Source: a bacterium UBP8_UBA6595
Lineage (GTDB): Bacteria; Margulisbacteria; Marinamargulisbacteria; UBA6595
Direction: 5' to 3'
Assembly (NCBI GenBank): GCA_002433595.1
Contig: DJIL01000020.1
Coordinates: forward strand, 1-14,565
Length of the DNA stretch: 14,565 bases
In this document: piece by piece, positions 13,749 through 14,565 of the stretch
Position numbering within the stretch: position 1 is the stretch's first letter
Layout of the letters: each line of letters begins with the position of its first letter
Program-made: the position numbers and the translations under genes
Notes under the pieces: model-generated
The model's input: the letters and a program-made list of their open reading frames with translations, nothing else
What the model was told of the DNA's origin: nothing
Database searches by the model: none

Positions 13749-14565
13749 ATGTTCAATGCAAGTACACCTATACCCCCCCACACACTATCCAGTAATCCTT
13801 GCAAATCCCCGCCTAACCCTCCGGATACCCCTACTCCTAAACCGCAATCTGCAGATCTAAACCCGAATCCTATTTCTGGTCGTCCTACAGCGAGCCCGAT
13901 TGAAGATAAAGAATTTAAAGACAAAGAAACTATTTGGTGTCTTATAGCCAATATTATGGATAAATATCGCCCTATCCTCGGAGAAACGGTTATACAGTAC
14001 GATGACGTCCCCAATTGGTCAGACCTTACACCGCCTGACGGCCATTCAAGCGAAGAAGGCGATCAAGTGTTATTGGGTAAAATTAGTAGCAAGGATAGAT
14101 CCGTGCTTCTAGACGAATTTAATACCTATGTTTGTCGATTTTATACTAATACAACGACTATTTGTGCAGAAAAAAAGCTCCAGCTGATCGCTCGATTTGT
14201 ACAAGAAGAGTTTAAGTACGCATTGGGGCGTAACGCCAATTTTTCAGAAATGATTAAAAATCATTGCGGCAATTGCGGGGATAAAGCCGGTATTTTTAAG
14301 CTTATGGTTTATTTAGTGAAAAAACAAGATCCAACCATAATGAAGGGTATTAACGTCGATATTATCGTACAAGGGGCTAAAGATCCTGAGTATTTGGGCC
14401 CTGGGGGGGAATTATTGGTTGTTTCTAGCCAGCGCGGAATGAAGGAAACCACACCAAGCGGAATGAAGGAAACCACACCAAATAGACAATTAGATATTAA
14501 ACCCGTGCCCCCCAGCCGGTGTAATACATCTCATTTGTTAGATATAATAACATTACCTTCTGGTC
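13749..14565 (+). CDS. Unrecognised gene, 5' part only; Pro-rich N-terminus and HCGNCGDKA motif
   Basis: 272 codons are open from the ATG to the window edge, with no stop. The start is chosen because it follows the extended -10. Residues 1-55 are Pro/Ser/Asn-rich and look disordered (for example NPPDTPTPKPQ). From about residue 60 a folded alpha/beta domain seems to begin. H172-C173-G174-N175-C176-G177-D178-K179-A180, followed by an amphipathic helix (GIFKLMVYLVKK), resembles the nucleophile segment of transglutaminase/papain-like cysteine enzymes, including several pathogen effectors. Catalytic His/Asp partners cannot be confirmed and may lie outside the window. A tandem eight-residue repeat (GMKETTPS, GMKETTPN) follows at about residue 229. 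The N-terminal style is like that of the 762-residue protein at the other end of the window, though I see no alignable homology. Function unknown. Confidence 0.75.
   Translation, partial: MFNASTPIPPHTLSSNPCKSPPNPPDTPTPKPQSADLNPNPISGRPTASPIEDKEFKDKETIWCLIANIMDKYRPILGETVIQYDDVPNWSDLTPPDGHSSEEGDQVLLGKISSKDRSVLLDEFNTYVCRFYTNTTTICAEKKLQLIARFVQEEFKYALGRNANFSEMIKNHCGNCGDKAGIFKLMVYLVKKQDPTIMKGINVDIIVQGAKDPEYLGPGGELLVVSSQRGMKETTPSGMKETTPNRQLDIKPVPPSRCNTSHLLDIITLPSG
14434..14481 (+). repeat. 24-bp exact tandem duplication in the last gene
   Basis: The unit at 14434-14457 is repeated exactly at 14458-14481. It encodes GMKETTPS/GMKETTPN, in frame, and its identity suggests a recent duplication. Confidence 0.92.

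Noticed and set aside
13634..14014. 126-codon minus-strand frame across the end of the lipid operon and the start of the last gene
   Set aside because: The Gly/Val-rich translation is the reverse image of the Pro-rich codons of the plus-strand gene, which has its own promoter and stays open to the window edge.
1..14565. CRISPR array, tRNA/rRNA, insertion sequence, integrase or attachment site
   Set aside because: No spaced repeat series, tRNA-like cloverleaf, transposase frame or long terminal inverted repeats were found; all repeats are two- to three-copy tandem duplications.

Overview
The window looks like chromosomal DNA of a Gram-negative bacterium, most likely a gammaproteobacterium. 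The reasons are a RuvB close to the E. coli type, two outer-membrane-type proteins ending in Phe, and a periplasmic covalent-flavin system. Base composition is moderately AT-rich. A host-associated, Legionellales-like lifestyle would fit the two unrecognised genes at the window edges, but that is inference only. No rRNA, tRNA, insertion sequence, phage gene or CRISPR array was seen. No gene-free stretch exceeds about 180 bases.

Layout. (1) 61-2349 (+): a 762-residue protein of unknown function. It has a disordered Pro/Ser-rich N-terminus, a long Gly/Ala-rich hydrophobic segment, and several in-frame tandem duplications. (2) 2417-6332 (-): a compact six-gene operon read leftward: a DUF6662-like putative outer-membrane protein, an exported FMN-binding protein with a covalent flavinylation motif, an ApbE-type flavin transferase, a four-helix putative di-heme cytochrome b, a two-helix PepSY protein, and a DUF2490-like outer-membrane protein. 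It reads as a dedicated membrane/periplasm electron-transfer module. A good sigma-70 promoter with an inverted repeat lies at 6443-6472. (3) 6511-13710 (+): a divergent six-gene operon: ruvB, hisB, a flavin-reductase-like protein, a COG2907 FAD oxidoreductase, a DUF1365::cyclopropane-synthase fusion, and a DUF1295::methyltransferase fusion. Four of these six genes form a membrane fatty-acid modification set related to the cfa/COG2907/DUF1365/DUF1295 clusters of other proteobacteria. Here it is compacted by two fusions and locked behind two housekeeping genes. (4) 13749 to the window end (+): the first 272 codons of another unrecognised gene, with a Pro-rich N-terminus and an HCGNCGDKA motif that resembles a transglutaminase/papain-like nucleophile.

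How the parts work together. In the leftward operon, ApbE would attach FMN to the exported FMN-binding protein. The two small membrane proteins would carry electrons from the membrane to it, and the two beta-barrel-like proteins at the operon ends could link the chain to an outer-membrane substrate. In the rightward operon, the FAD oxidoreductase, two SAM-dependent methyltransferase domains and a steroid-reductase-like membrane domain could methylate, desaturate or reduce acyl chains in phospholipids. The flavin-reductase-like protein may supply reduced flavin.

Most likely novelty: the fused, ruvB-hisB-linked lipid operon; the minimal flavin/heme conduit with two outer-membrane partners; HisB with a substitution in its most conserved motif; apparently leaderless extended -10 promoters ahead of ruvB and the last gene; and frame-preserving tandem duplications concentrated in the two unrecognised genes.
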